Below are positions 43,301 through 49,423 of a DNA stretch of 64,000 nucleotides, piece after piece. Within the stretch, counting starts at the first letter, position 1. Each line of letters opens with the position of its first letter. Both the position numbers and the translations under genes were made by a program. The notes under the pieces were generated by a model that saw nothing but the letters and a program-made list of their open reading frames with translations, was not told the DNA's origin and did no database searches. This DNA comes from Unio delphinus (lineage: Eukaryota > Mollusca > Bivalvia > Unionida > Unionidae): positions 1,599,501 through 1,663,500 of the forward strand of contig JAQISU010000026.1 of the NCBI GenBank assembly GCA_029339505.1. The letters are read 5' to 3'.

Positions 43301-44510
43301 AGTCAGATGGTTTTGAGGAACTAAGGATTAAATATGGTCATTATTGCAGAATACCAATTGATGAACATGTAGTACAGTTAAGGTGCTATTGTACATTATC
43401 ATTACTACAAAATACATAGTCATGGCCATTAAGTATAGTGAATGTGCTATTGTCAGACCTATCAACTCTTACGATTTTACCTTGTCTTACAAAAATTACC
43501 CTTAAAATATGGACTTGTGGCATACAAGCAAAACCTATGTAAAAATGATAGTTGCCAAAGTCAGGTTAATCGGTTTATCCATATTTGGTATGAATCCTGG
43601 TTTCATCATCGTCGTCGTCATCATCATCATCATCAGTTCTGTAGTCTGCTAGTCTGTTGGGGTACTACACGAGACCAAACAACCAGCTTCCTCCATTCCT
43701 CTAAATTTTCCATGTTTCTCAATGAGTCACTCAATGTCAAGCCTGTTCACTCTCGAATGCCATCTTTCCACATCTTTCACTGCCTGCCTATCTTTCTTCT
43801 TCCTTGTTCAGTGCCTTGCAGGATTGTTTTAACAAGTCCTGATGATGGTGAGACATGCCCATGCCACTGCTGTTTTTGTTTTTTCACTGTGATCAGGAGA
43901 TCTTCATGAATCGTAAGGGCTTGTCTGATCCTCTGCTGCATTTCTTCGTTGATGAACATGTCTTTGTATGTGAGAAGAATAAAAAGAGGTATTCAGATTC
44001 TTGTTTATAAAAGATGGAAAGAACACAGTTACTTTTATTGAACATCACATGGCAATTGAGTATGTCTAATGGCAGGAGATATTTCCAAGATTTATGTCAA
44101 GTTGATAAATAGCAACAAGCCATTGAGCTGCATTGGGTTTGGAACGAGTTTGTGAAACTGTACTAGTGGTAAATAAAATCTATGCTTCCTTTACAACCTT
44201 TTTAGTTGAACGTAATGTTTATCGTTGCTGCATTAAAAGTTTAATTATGTTTTCCAGCTTTACAATAGCAGTTATTGACAGTTTGTTACCCCTTACTGAA
44301 AACTGGTCAATCTTACAGAAAAAATAATCTGCCTTACTGAGATGGATTCGTCAGGGTTGGTAGGTCTGTATTGTACATTGTCAAGATTACAGTAAATGTA
44401 GTGATGACCATTAATTACACTAAATTTGTTTTCGGTTACTGTTATGTTTGCAATATACATAGTGATGAGCGTAAGTACAGTGAATTTGCTATTGGATGCT
44501 GCCATGTTTG

Positions 44511-44554
<44 letters not shown>

Positions 44555-45533
44555 GAGCATGAAGTACAGTGAACTTGTATATCAACCATCATGTCAGTCC
44601 ATATGCAATCTTCAATTGTATAATTAACCATCATGTCAGGCCATATGCCATCTTCAATTGTATATTAACCATCATGTCATTCCATATGCATTGTTCATTT
44701 GTATATCAACCATCTTGTAAATCTATGCACATTGTTCATTGAAAAAATGAAATCAAAATTGGCATGAGGTTTTATATTAACTTGGAAATTTCATTAAAAA
44801 AATGAAATCGAAATTGGTATGAGGTTTTATATTAACTTGGACATCTGTCGATTAAAATTTGGATGAATGATGGCCCTTGTTTGACTTAAATCCACTCTTG
44901 TAGCATGAATTTCACTTCGTCTCAACACTTACTAATGACTTTCAGTATATACATCCTTATAAGTAAAGTCTAACTTAAAGTCGCATAGATATGGATTTGC
45001 CATTACATATTTTTTGGGCTGAAATGTGTTTTTGTTGTTAAGAGTAATCAGCAGAGTAAAACAAATGTAGATGTTGATCTGCTAAGGCATTATGTGGTGG
45101 CAGATCAGGGTCTATGTTGATTGCAGTGGGACCGGACATTTTGAGTATGTATATATGATAATGGATTGAGACTAGTATCAAGAAGACTTGGTTCAAGTTT
45201 TATTTGCACCTTTTGTTGGTAAATTACAAACTTGACTGGGTTATTGTTCTTTGACTGGGTTATGGTTCTTGGCTAAGTTATGGTTTCATTTTACTTCAAA
45301 GTTTGCCTGTGCATCTTTCATTCAGGATTCTTCAATTTTTCTGTATCAGCTTAGACATTCATTTCATCAGAACATCTATCAGTACTTAAGATGGAATGAC
45401 TGTTTCACTTTACAATGAAAACAGAATTAAATCATTTGTTATTAATTGCACTTTCTTCCTTTTCAGATATGAAAGAATAAAGAATAAACTTAAACATTAT
45501 ATGATGGAAAGGAAAAAGAACCAGTCTGCATAA
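12048..45533 (+). CDS. RASSF2: RASSF2/4/6-type Ras-association domain protein, nine coding exons
   Basis: Coding exons are 12048-12070, 20808-20886, 29919-30086, 33022-33201, 35828-35929, 36579-36630, 38172-38338, 40127-40224 and 45467-45533. All introns are GT-AG and all phases agree, giving 311 residues; human RASSF2, from memory, is about 326. Residues about 9-60 match the N-terminal block of RASSF2/4/6 (VEGYNKYHE, then VEGPLRIFWGLKNPI). Residues about 140-240 form the Ras-association domain (SINGHIYNFDTSVFTP near its start). Residues about 258-305 form a helical, charged SARAH domain (PVLRGLLEKF, then RKKYERIKNKL). A proline-rich linker (VPPIFPPS region) separates RA and SARAH. Family knowledge: RASSF proteins bind Ras-like GTPases and join Hippo/MST kinases through SARAH, acting as cytoplasmic or nuclear scaffolds. 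Invertebrates probably have one gene for the vertebrate RASSF2/4/6 group, so the symbol is nominal. Introns reach about 9 kb and are full of repeats. Identity is secure; the first exon is inferred. Confidence 0.93.
12340..12397. repeat. GTAT/TG microsatellite
   Basis: tatgtatg units then (TG)n, intron 1, just before the 35-bp array. Confidence 0.93.
12511..12901. repeat. 35-bp tandem array, 11 copies
   Basis: Unit tccaatcttgttatataaat followed by cacacttgtaaaatg, very uniform, with tccag/tccaa/accaa variants at the start. Intron 1. Confidence 0.95.
13889..14152. repeat. 33-bp tandem array, about 8 copies
   Basis: Unit near tattttgttaatgatggtaa followed by tgtgatattaccg. Being 11 codons long it keeps one frame open, giving an artificial peptide repeat YFVNDGNVILP. 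Intron 1. Confidence 0.93.
14398..14970 (+). mobile_element. SINE family A copy split by a SINE family B insertion
   Basis: Family A head at 14398-14483 and body at about 14738-14970, ending in a CA repeat. Between them a family B SINE is inserted in the opposite direction. Lies in intron 1. Confidence 0.85.
14484..14726 (-). mobile_element. SINE family B, inserted inside a family A SINE
   Basis: On the minus strand the head with B-box-like gtttcgagtctaag is followed by the conserved body and an (AAC)n tail (forward ttgttgttgttgt). Flanks tataaaaatgg (14473 on) and tataaaacggg (14727 on) look like an 11-bp target-site duplication with a single-base difference or two. Confidence 0.82.
15515..15930 (+). 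repeat. Degenerate copy of the ATGGCC-core repeat
   Basis: Contains tatagaccagaagaacttat, ttttcactaaaagacttctg, cattttatgtctagctgg and ggggatggtgccagtcctat in the family's order, but more decayed. Intron 1. Confidence 0.55.
16400..16545. repeat. Degenerate short tandem repeat, about 15-17-bp units
   Basis: Loose repetition of tcattgacaatattc, taacagtattaattgac and relatives. Units vary in length and sequence. Intron 1. Confidence 0.6.
17138..17297. repeat. 53-bp tandem array, 3 copies
   Basis: Copies start at 17138, 17191 and 17244 with gaggagtacaatacaaaatt and differ by only a few bases. Intron 1. Confidence 0.95.
17671..17928 (+). mobile_element. SINE family B, complete
   Basis: Starts ggccccgagtggccccgtgg, has the B-box-like gggtttgagtctaag, a body including ttcttcccccaccaataata, and ends with an (AAC)n tail. 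About 258 bp, intron 1. Resembles bivalve SINEs with a conserved central domain. Confidence 0.83.
18490..18567. repeat. ATT microsatellite
   Basis: About 24 ATT units. It is preceded by aataaagcattataa and a stretch (agaatagtccttgactaatg) also found before the ATT run at 4201, so both may be tails of one old retroposon family. Confidence 0.93.
18900..18965. repeat. Dispersed GATCTG repeat copy, partial
   Basis: acccagatctgctggcacat, tatgtgatggcagctctaga and tctgtgcagttggattccac carry the paired arms and tail of the family. Intron 1. Confidence 0.6.
19262..19339. repeat. TA microsatellite
   Basis: About 39 TA units in intron 1; it gives an artificial isoleucine-tyrosine open frame. Confidence 0.97.
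20075..20551 (+). mobile_element. Non-autonomous DNA transposon with terminal inverted repeats
   Basis: Left end gtattttccagcctataag (20077 on) matches the reverse complement of the right end cttataggccagaaaataac (to 20550) with a few differences. Subterminal repeats of the type tataagtcgattcagagta occur three or more times inside (near 20091, 20155 and 20470). No transposase is present. This end structure is seen in many animal genomes; I do not assign a superfamily. It lies in intron 1, about 260 bp before exon 2. Confidence 0.7.
20808..20886 (+). CDS. RASSF2: RASSF exon 2
   Basis: Acceptor tatatttcag, donor gtaggt, phase 2 in and phase 0 out, 26 codons after the split one. Encodes EEIIRRVEGYNKYHENKRGQ and a few more residues. 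The YN-x-Y-H/Y-E core followed by leucines and a basic/acidic tail matches the conserved N-terminal segment of RASSF2, 4 and 6. It follows a 8.7-kb intron that holds several minisatellites and SINEs. Confidence 0.88.
21040..22880 (+). repeat. Cluster of dispersed repeat with ATGGCC(A/T)CC core
   Basis: Degenerate units of roughly 130-180 bp contain, in order, atggccaccatggcagccat, cttgaaaatcttg, ggatggtcatatc, ttttcactgaaagacttctt and aatgaaaatggtgccaatct. It ends near a small perfect hairpin CAGTCCCTTTGAGGGACTG (about 22867). The same family appears near 15515-15930 and at 24140-24860. Confidence 0.75.
21966..22335. repeat. 185-bp tandem duplication
   Basis: Copies 21966-22150 and 22151-22335 begin atacaaatccaaatgcaact and are almost identical (cttgtactg against catgtactg). 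The near identity indicates a recent duplication. Intron 2, inside a cluster of ATGGCC-type repeats. Confidence 0.95.
23131..23445. repeat. About 158-bp tandem duplication, diverged
   Basis: Two copies, starting near 23131 and 23290, share ataatgcacaaat, gacaaacacaaggcat/gacaaacacatggcat, gattcacagtgactaaacaa and tactcgtgtagtaaaatgaa, with substitutions and small indels. Intron 2. Confidence 0.85.
23535..23790 (-). pseudogene. Possible decayed coding fragment, unknown family
   Basis: On the minus strand a stretch of about 55 codons reads smoothly without a start codon (IGIKVFMVQAVKPTTGNV, then VKLNFSSCGAKVKCSDDG, then VYLFACNIVAVG), bounded by stops on both sides. The local sequence is richer in G+C and CpG than its surroundings. 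I see no splice sites that link it to another exon and do not recognise the family. It sits in intron 2 of the RASSF gene on the opposite strand. Confidence 0.3.
24140..24860 (+). repeat. Second cluster of the ATGGCC-core repeat
   Basis: Starts near tatagaccaggagagtttat and runs through atccatcatctgtccatcta, aatatggccaccatggcatc and ctaaatgaaaatggcaccga, ending near agagcatcagtcctttcaat. Same unit order as the cluster at 21040-22880. Intron 2. Confidence 0.72.
24965..25270 (+). mobile_element. SINE family A, near complete
   Basis: A-like box tggtctaagtggttagag, B-like box gggtttgaaccc, body cattaagaggttagtg and 3' end ccaaatcacacat. Lies in intron 2, about 110 bp before the candidate solo LTR. 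Confidence 0.85.
25378..26238 (+). mobile_element. Candidate solo LTR, 861 bp
   Basis: The segment begins TGTTACAT and ends ATGTAACA, a perfect 8-bp terminal inverted repeat of the TG...CA type. Inside are a TATA-like gtatataaat (about 25772) and, about 385 bp later, an AATAAA (about 26157), the usual promoter-to-polyA arrangement of an LTR. The flanking five bases (gaagc and aaagg) agree at only three positions, so the target duplication is weak. It lies in RASSF intron 2. No internal retroviral-like coding sequence is attached. Confidence 0.5.
26632..28928. repeat. 2.3-kb minisatellite of about 30-bp units
   Basis: About 75 imperfect copies of a unit near tacatataattttactaatg plus aggtacacta. 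Unit length varies from about 24 to 34 bp through gain or loss of agt and loss of the taca step. Copies are most uniform at the right end (28735-28920), giving an artificial minus-strand frame that repeats YLISKIICIV. Located in intron 2 of RASSF, about 1 kb before exon 3. Confidence 0.95.
29265..29530. repeat. Dispersed GATCTG palindromic repeat, partly tandem
   Basis: Three to four tandem copies of agatagacccagatctgctg plus tcatgcaatgcactaata end in a hairpin: ACCCAGATCTGCTGTCA, a short loop, then TGACAGCAGACCAGGGT (about 29438-29487). The trailing tttgcagttag is shared by all members of this family in the window. Intron 2. Confidence 0.8.
29919..30086 (+). CDS. RASSF2: RASSF exon 3
   Basis: Acceptor tgcctcag, donor gtaatt, phase 0 at both ends, 56 codons (residues 35-90). 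The segment EGSLLVEGPLRIFWGLKNPI is the most diagnostic RASSF2/4/6 stretch in the window. The second half (PRKRYSVIIDNMDQQPTTNE) is more divergent and polar, as expected for the disordered middle of this family. Confidence 0.93.
30445..31070 (+). repeat. Probable old dispersed repeat with AAAGGTCAAGG words
   Basis: Contains atcacctgccctagggcaga and repeated aaaggtca-type words (tagaggtcaaaggtcttgg, agagctcaaaggtcaaga). Such low-identity segments recur in bivalve genomes. A related-looking tract beginning ggcccttttgtctgtcatct lies at 17331-17470. Boundaries are uncertain. Intron 3. Confidence 0.35.
31462..31660. repeat. Dispersed GATCTG repeat copy
   Basis: Contains acatcagggtctatgttg, ttcaactgattacccctaag, cacccaggtctgtccgcacc, aaaatctgggtctatgcag and tttgcagttggatgtgactt in family order. 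Intron 3. Confidence 0.7.
31815..32435. repeat. 58-62-bp tandem array, about 10 copies
   Basis: Unit close to acagtggtttatttacagta, ttattcagtaatctgtatat and ccaataacactgccttgt. The central copies are 58 bp apart and nearly identical; outer copies carry an extra ttca and more changes. Intron 3. Confidence 0.92.
33022..33201 (+). CDS. RASSF2: RASSF exon 4
   Basis: Acceptor ttgctttatag, donor gtatgt, phase 0 at both ends, 60 codons (residues 91-150). The first two thirds are serine- and arginine-rich (SPLSRISGFDDS; RRNQIRKSNTVAYR) and look like disordered, phosphorylatable sequence. The last dozen residues, KRASINGHIYNFD, begin the conserved entry to the Ras-association domain. Confidence 0.93.
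33626..33876. repeat. 21-bp tandem array, about 12 copies
   Basis: Unit agcaacaaaggtcatataagt with small variants. Seven codons long, so the minus strand stays open and would read MTFVATY repeats, which I regard as an artefact of the array. Intron 4. Confidence 0.93.
34211..34253 (+). mobile_element. SINE family B, 3' tail fragment
   Basis: gcagaaaaatgacgttaaac followed by ccta and an (CAA)n tail matches only the last 40 bp of family B. Lies in intron 4. Confidence 0.6.
35828..35929 (+). CDS. RASSF2: RASSF exon 5 (RA domain start)
   Basis: Acceptor tttcttgtag, donor gtgagt, phase 0 at both ends, 34 codons (residues 151-184). Starts TSVFTPVLGSCTSVTVSSKM, the first two strands of the ubiquitin-like RA fold, followed by a helix (EVISTLLDKFK). 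The motif TSVFTP is near-invariant in RASSF2/4/6. Confidence 0.95.
36211..36366 (+). mobile_element. Different tRNA-headed SINE, partial
   Basis: Head gcagtggctctgtggttagt, B-like agtttgaatcc, then the widely shared motif gtccctgggcaaggcacttt. Distinct from families A and B. Lies in the intron between exons 5 and 6. Confidence 0.6.
36579..36630 (+). CDS. RASSF2: RASSF exon 6 (RA domain middle)
   Basis: Acceptor caatttttag, donor gtaaga, phase 0 in and phase 1 out, 17 codons plus one base (residues 185-201 and part of 202). Encodes VENEPNAYNLHIITERE, matching the KFK-(V/I)EN...L-(Y/H)-(V/I) segment of the family's RA domain. Confidence 0.93.
36747..37115. repeat. 60-bp tandem array, about 6 copies
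   Basis: Unit starting tgcatgttcatctgtacaac, then tttccataccccagattcag and gccacagcagtcactctgta. Sixty bases are 20 codons, so two forward frames remain open through the array. Two further copies lie 480 bp away at 37588-37672. Between exons 6 and 7. Confidence 0.93.
37588..37672. repeat. Detached copies of the 60-bp repeat
   Basis: ttcatctgtataacttttca, taccccaaattcaggccaca and a second start (tgcatgttcatctgtacaac) match the array at 36747-37115. They sit directly before the SINE fragment that begins the exon 7 duplication. Confidence 0.85.
37687..38195 (+). repeat. Local duplication copying exon 7 acceptor and first 24 nt
   Basis: Copies at 37687-37892 and 37992-38195 share a SINE 3' end (from gctaga), an intron stretch, the polypyrimidine tract, the AG and the first 24 nt of exon 7. 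In the upstream copy the exon start reads GTGGGTGAACATTAAATGTG (37869 on) against GTGAACGAACATTAAATGTG in the real exon at 38172. The copy changes CGA to TGA, which is in frame if its acceptor is used, and it runs straight into SINE sequence with no nearby strong donor. Confidence 0.88.
37893..38083 (+). mobile_element. SINE family A, 5'-truncated, at the exon 7 duplication
   Basis: Begins cattaagaggttagtg directly at the end of the copied exon 7 fragment, runs through a G11 tract at about 37947-37957 and ends ccaacacacat. A second 3' end fragment of the same family lies at 37680-37780. The two provide the matching ends of the local duplication. Confidence 0.78.
38172..38338 (+). CDS. RASSF2: RASSF exon 7 (RA domain end and proline-rich linker)
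   Basis: Acceptor tttctttcaaag, donor gtatgt, phase 1 in and phase 0 out (residues 202-257). GERTLNVKDIPLLERLSLGP completes the RA domain, with IFIRDR as the last strand. A proline- and acid-rich linker follows (PPIFPPSAIPDHTPDETPLP), which seems longer than in vertebrate RASSF2. A truncated copy of this exon's acceptor and first 24 nt lies about 300 bp upstream (37869-37892) with a stop in it. Confidence 0.94.
38615..39025. repeat. Degenerate about 60-bp repeat, 4-5 copies
   Basis: Recurring pattern gtatactactcaccagtgg, aaataggtcactgacctg and tattcatcatgcagtatg, with strong decay and uneven spacing. Between exons 7 and 8. Confidence 0.7.
39120..39310. repeat. Dispersed GATCTG repeat copy
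   Basis: Contains ttgatcctgatctaccattc, ctgatcagtgtctaagttgg, gttactcctaacaaatggta, cacagatctgtcagcacatt and gtttgcagttggaatccgat. Between exons 7 and 8. Confidence 0.72.
40127..40224 (+). CDS. RASSF2: RASSF exon 8 (SARAH domain)
   Basis: Acceptor tgcatatag, donor gtatgt, phase 0 in and phase 2 out, 32 codons plus two bases (residues 258-289 and part of 290). EPVLRGLLEKFADDELRDTH is the first part of the SARAH helix, with leucines in a hydrophobic repeat. This domain mediates dimerisation with Hippo/MST kinases in the family. Confidence 0.93.
40348..43067 (+). mobile_element. Older related inverted-repeat element enclosing the 1.1-kb one
   Basis: A degenerate left end (CAGTGTGATCCTGCTATAAC at 40348) and a degenerate right end (ttataaccaagtgtgttaca near 43050) resemble the ends of the inner element at 40579-41722. 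A third copy of the right subterminal module (gcaatctcttcccccaaat) lies near 42914. The simplest reading is a younger element inserted into an older relative. The outer boundaries are approximate. Confidence 0.4.
40579..41722 (+). mobile_element. Tc1/mariner-like non-autonomous element, 1.1 kb
   Basis: Left end ACAGTGGAACCCCGCTATAA (40579-40598) and right end TTATAGCGGGGTTCCACAGT (41701-41720) are inverted copies with one mismatch. TA dinucleotides flank both sides, as expected of Tc1/mariner-superfamily targets, and the CAGT end fits. Two similar modules with CTCTTCCCCAAAATGATAAT lie near 41403 and 41573. No transposase frame is visible. Confidence 0.72.
43602..43985 (-). mobile_element. LINE (non-LTR retrotransposon) 3' end fragment
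   Basis: On the minus strand an open stretch from about 43985 reads MFINEEMQQRIRQALTIHED, LLITVKKQKQQWHGHV and SSGLVKTILQGTEQG. This is the typical segment after the reverse transcriptase in one large animal LINE group (K-x-x-W-x-GHV ... K-x-ILQGT ... GRQ). After a frameshift it continues with LEEWRKLVVWSRVVPQQTS and stops, then a TGA/GAC-type trinucleotide tail (43602-43634), as expected at the 3' end of RTE-like elements. The element is truncated at its 5' side, so only the last 130 or so codons remain. Clade assignment needs comparison. Confidence 0.75.
44340..44850. repeat. Several short degenerate tandem repeats
   Basis: About 80-bp units with agtgatgagc and ccatgtttgcaatatata (44390-44575), about 45-bp units with aaccatcatgtcagtccata (44583-44715), and two copies of a 54-bp unit with aaaatgaaatcaaaattggc (44743-44850). 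A TA microsatellite lies at 44515-44549. Similar words near 43320-43450 suggest an older extent. Intron 8. Confidence 0.75.
45062..45165. repeat. Dispersed GATCTG repeat copy, partial
   Basis: gatctgctaaggcattatgt, ggtggcagatcagggtctat and gttgattgcagtgggaccgg match the hairpin core and 3' part. A similar partial copy lies at 18900-18965 (acccagatctgctggcacat). Confidence 0.65.
45467..45533 (+). CDS. RASSF2: RASSF exon 9 (SARAH end and stop)
   Basis: Acceptor ttccttttcag, phase 2 in, 21 codons after the split one (residues 291-311), then TAA at 45531-45533. YERIKNKLKHYMMERKKNQ completes the basic SARAH helix; the protein ends NQSA. Its distance from exon 8 (5.2 kb) is explained by nested inverted-repeat elements and a LINE fragment in the intron. 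Confidence 0.93.
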
Positions 45534-45955
45534 AGATGGGAGGTGTAACATAATGGTTAAAATGACATCAGTGGCATAATTTACACTCTACAGTTCTAAC
45601 TTGTGATATTTTGTGTTTTTTGTTCAGCAACTGATTGATAATGTGGAAAATGGCTGATGGATGTTTGTAAAAGAATGAATTTAACAGTTCCATAGGTTTG
45701 TGATCGTGCAATGAAATGACAATGTTGTTCTCTTTGGATTCCACAACAGTTAGGATGTCAGTGATCTTTACTGATTACTACGCAAACTTCATTCCTGGTT
45801 TTTTAAGAAGACTTGCAGTGAGTGCTGAATTTTTCCCAAAGTGAATGTGTTATTTTGGTGTGGCCAGATGTGGAAATACAATTTTAAATTAATTTTAGAT
45901 GACAGAAAAATTCTATTTAGCTGCTAGATAAAAATAAAATGATTAATTAATATGA
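45534..45955 (+). other. Probable RASSF 3' untranslated region with polyadenylation signal
   Basis: The sequence downstream of the stop is single-copy-looking and AT-rich. A canonical AATAAA occurs at about 45933-45938, roughly 400 nt past the stop. Other AATAAA-type signals farther on (for example near 47508) could serve a longer transcript. No cDNA evidence is available, so the exact end is a guess. Confidence 0.4.
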
Positions 45956-46214
45956 TCAAAGATATTTTGAAAAGTGTTTGTTTGCAAAATCTTGGAAAAT
46001 TCATTTTCCAAAAATAGGTACTACTGGTAGACCTGAGATTTTTTGGCAATTTCTTTGCTTTAGCTTTATATGAAGATTTCCTTATCAAAGTGGATAAAGC
46101 GTGTCTCTTGCACTCTTTCTGCACAATTTTCTATATTTCATTTTACATATACTCATTACATATACATGAAATTGTAGTAATCTTTCAGCAGTTTATTATT
46201 GCCAGTGTTATTCA

Positions 46215-46227
46215 GTGTGTGTGTGTG

Positions 46228-46283
<56 letters not shown>

Positions 46284-46284
46284 T
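46215..46284. repeat. Compound TG, TA and GA microsatellite
   Basis: gtgtgtgtgtgta, then tatatata, then (AG)n with one AA interruption. Confidence 0.96.
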
Positions 46285-46684
46285 TCTGCCTTAGCAGGCC
46301 CATTAGTTTGGACACCTGCTGTTTCTAAGAGACACCTTTGGGTATCACAAATGAAAATCCTTTGTTTTCCTTTATATGGCAGATGTTGGTCAAGCATGGA
46401 GAGCAGTGCTATTGGTCAACATAGTTTACTCACAATGGTTATCATGACCTAATGTCTTCAGATTGACCTTCTTGCATCTCTCTCAGGGCATATTTGAGTT
46501 TATGTGGTTTTGTGAAGCCCAACATATTTTAACAGTCGACTACTTACAGGAAGATAGCAAATTTCTGCTAGGTCTGATTGCAGTATAAATTTCTTGCCGT
46601 TGATTTCATAACTTTTTTGATTTTATCATGTCAGTCAAATCAGAAAGAGCACAGCAGTGACCGTCAAGCCTAATTGTGGCTCTA

Positions 46685-46810
46685 AATATCTTGTAAATTC
46701 AATGGTTCATTAGTATTTATTGTTCTATCTCAAATTGACTTTAGTTGACTAAATATCTTGTAAATTCAACGGTTCATTAGTATTTATTGTTCTATCTCAA
46801 ATTGACTATA
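46685..46810. repeat. About 62-bp tandem duplication
   Basis: ctaaatatcttgtaaattca, then ggttcattagtatttattgt and tctatctcaaattgac occurs twice with a single main difference (aatgg/aacgg). Confidence 0.92.
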
Positions 46811-47875
46811 ATTTTTATAGGATTGAGATCTCAGCATATCATGGTGTGATATATAATGCTGATTTTCATGAAAAAAAAGATGTTTGAAGATCAGTAATAC
46901 GTATTATCTTATTTCTGGTACAAATTGATTAGCATTACAATGTTTGTGTGTTTTAAGTTTGTGAATATTTTGCTTTGTCATGGTTTATAGGCTATAAATA
47001 TAATATAAACGACAACAATTTTAGATTTAGATTTCACACAGAATCACTATTGATAATACTACCATGTGTTGAAATCCAAACAAAGTCATGCCAATTTTAT
47101 TGCATTATGTAACTGTTAAAAATATTTTTAAAAATAGTTTCTTAAAAAAAACGTTCTAATGAATGTCAATACATGAACATTTTCAATACAGTTCTTGTTT
47201 ACTTTTTAACCTATGATGCATTATTCATTTTTTGCTTCACTGCTTCTGTATTCCGACTATTTTATGTGCTGGCTTTTCATTTGTATTGAATGTAATATGA
47301 CACTACATTTTCAAAGAAGGACTCCAGTTATCCCTAAGAATCTGTACATTCTCACACGTTAAATAACACTCTGAGTGATAACTGTACAACACTCCCAAGT
47401 CAAAACTGTACAAGTTGTACAGCACATGGAGAGTACTGGTAAAAATACATCCACATGAATATAAAAGATGTAGTCACCATGTTAGAAAGACTATGAATCT
47501 TCAACTTAATAAAATATATATATGCTTAAAATATCACTTTAGTTTCAATGCATCAATAATTTTTATATTAAATGAAGTTATAAAAATAGAGATATTGAAA
47601 TTACTTTAAATTAATGAGCTTTCTGTATGAAATTGAATGTATTTGAGATTTGTTAGTCAGTGAAATTTGCACAGAAATTTGCTTGGAAGATGAGTAACTT
47701 TATTGTAAGTAGAGTGTAAGGAAAAAAACACTTGGTGGTACAAAACCTACATTCCATTTGAGAAGGAGAAAATTCATTTGCCTGTGACTGTAGTTTAAAT
47801 CCATTCACATGTCCCTTACAGCATTTAAAAAAATTAAATGCTAAAGAGTAAATCTATATCTGCAATTATCTTTAT

Positions 47876-48117
47876 TGTTGTAGGGTTTAACGCCTATTTC
47901 CATTACATGATAGGTTTTATATGGTGGCCAATATTTATGATGGAGGAAGAACCCGGTAACCCCCCGGAAAGAACCACCGACCCATGAGAAGCTACTGCCA
48001 AGCTTTTTCACATACCCATATTAGCCGAATCTGAGACTTGAACCCACATAGACAGAGGTGAGATGGCAGTGATCCGTAACGGAGAGTGCTTTAGACCACT
48101 CAGCTACTCAGGGGCCC
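47876..48117 (-). mobile_element. SINE family B, minus strand
   Basis: Forward ttgttgtagggtttaacgcc at the left (tail side), central gaagaaccaccgacccatga, and the head ending ctactcaggggccc. Copies of tctgcaat lie on both sides (about 47858 and 48122) but the left one is offset, so the duplication is uncertain. Confidence 0.8.
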
Positions 48118-48939
48118 ATTGTCTGCAATGAAGACAGACCAATAACACAAATGAACAGTTTTATACCAGTGTTACATACATGGGGATTTTCTGTGGGTAG
48201 TTCAATATCTTTCATAAAATGCTAAATGCCTAATAAATTTTGTAAAAGTATACGTTAAAAGAAATTTAAATAACTTGTTCAAGACACGTAGGAACATACT
48301 TCTCGGCATGATGGTCCTGACATATTCCTATGCCAGATCAAACTCTTTCTTTCTACCCACAAGGAACAAAACACATGCCGGTAGGTAGTTTTGCCTATCT
48401 ATCAATGTTTTTGTATTTGGTGTAACATTTTATACTCTTTTGATTTTTTCCATGTACTGAGGTTTTTTTGCAGATGTGCAATTTTAAATACTCTTTATAA
48501 TTTGTAATGTTCTCAGTTAAAATGCCAGGTTTGAGGAAAACAGGATTGTCTGTTTTTTCTTACATCCTTCCTTCACTAATGTGTCTTGTATTCATGACTC
48601 CATTTCTTGTGCCATAGCCAAAAAATTGCGAAGATTGTTTAATCTCTGTGTAAGATCTAATACTGCTGAGTGAATCTGACTTTTAGAATACTGTTTTGTT
48701 AGTTGACGTTAGCAAAGCATCAAAAGTGAGTACACATACATGGTTACTGAAGCCATGTTATTTAAACAAATTTTTAAAAACAAGCAATGTATTGCATCAG
48801 TCACATATAATAGACAAATAAACATACCATTTCTAAAATGGCTAACCTGCAAATATTTAGGTAATTATAATTTGACTTAATTTCTGGCACTTTCGTACAG
48901 TGCAAGGACTTCAGATTACCCTATTGTCTATACCGGTAC

Positions 48940-49423
48940 ACACATACATCAGATTCAGGATGGGGTATTCATCGGGAACCAGAGAGATTTGTTCTTAAGG
49001 GCCTGTATTCACAGGAAGAATTGACCCTTCCTATCAACAACCTCAAAGTACTGGCAACATTTCAACCTCTAAAATGGTGTACATCTTAGGCACCAATTGG
49101 GTACTTGTGCTCCTTCTTGATGGATGCAAGTCGGAAGTCAACTTTGATGGGTAGTCATGGAGAAGAACACCCTTTTAGAGTCCACCACAATTGGGAAAAG
49201 AAATATCTTGGTGGACAATCTATCCAGATGGAGGCTATTTGGTTATTCTGAAATGGTCTTTACACCAGTTGGTAGCAGAGGCACCTTTTACTGTGAGGAG
49301 ACCAAAAGTGAACTACCAGTAGTTCAATTTGAGACTGAACAACAAGTTCCATTTTATGTTGATCCTATCTGTGCACCTTTCACCAAATTTGCAGATTTTC
49401 TATTCTTTCTTTTCAAGGATAGA
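48940..49423 (+). pseudogene. DIRS-type retroelement RNase H relic
   Basis: From 48947 the forward frame reads YTHTSDSGWGIH, resembling the D-(A/S)-S-x-x-GWG motif of the RNase H domain in DIRS-type (tyrosine-recombinase) elements, then LPINNLKVLATFQPLKW before a stop. In another frame KRNILVDNLSRW follows (about 49196-49231), matching the conserved block after RNase H in these elements, and RLNNKFHF comes farther on. Several frameshifts and stops show decay. The relic ends exactly where the 54-bp minisatellite begins. Confidence 0.65.

Larger units (their letters stand above)
45956..48939. other. No gene seen between RASSF and the DIRS relic
   Basis: Apart from the microsatellite, the duplication at 46685 and the SINE at 47876 I see nothing recognisable. 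Part could be extended RASSF 3' untranslated sequence. Confidence 0.4.

Noticed and set aside
43442..43909. 155-codon forward open frame
   Set aside because: It is the opposite strand of the LINE 3' end, including its trinucleotide tail read as a histidine run.
46090..46452. 120-codon forward open frame
   Set aside because: Crosses the TG/TA/GA compound microsatellite (alternating Arg-Glu run) and shows no domain.
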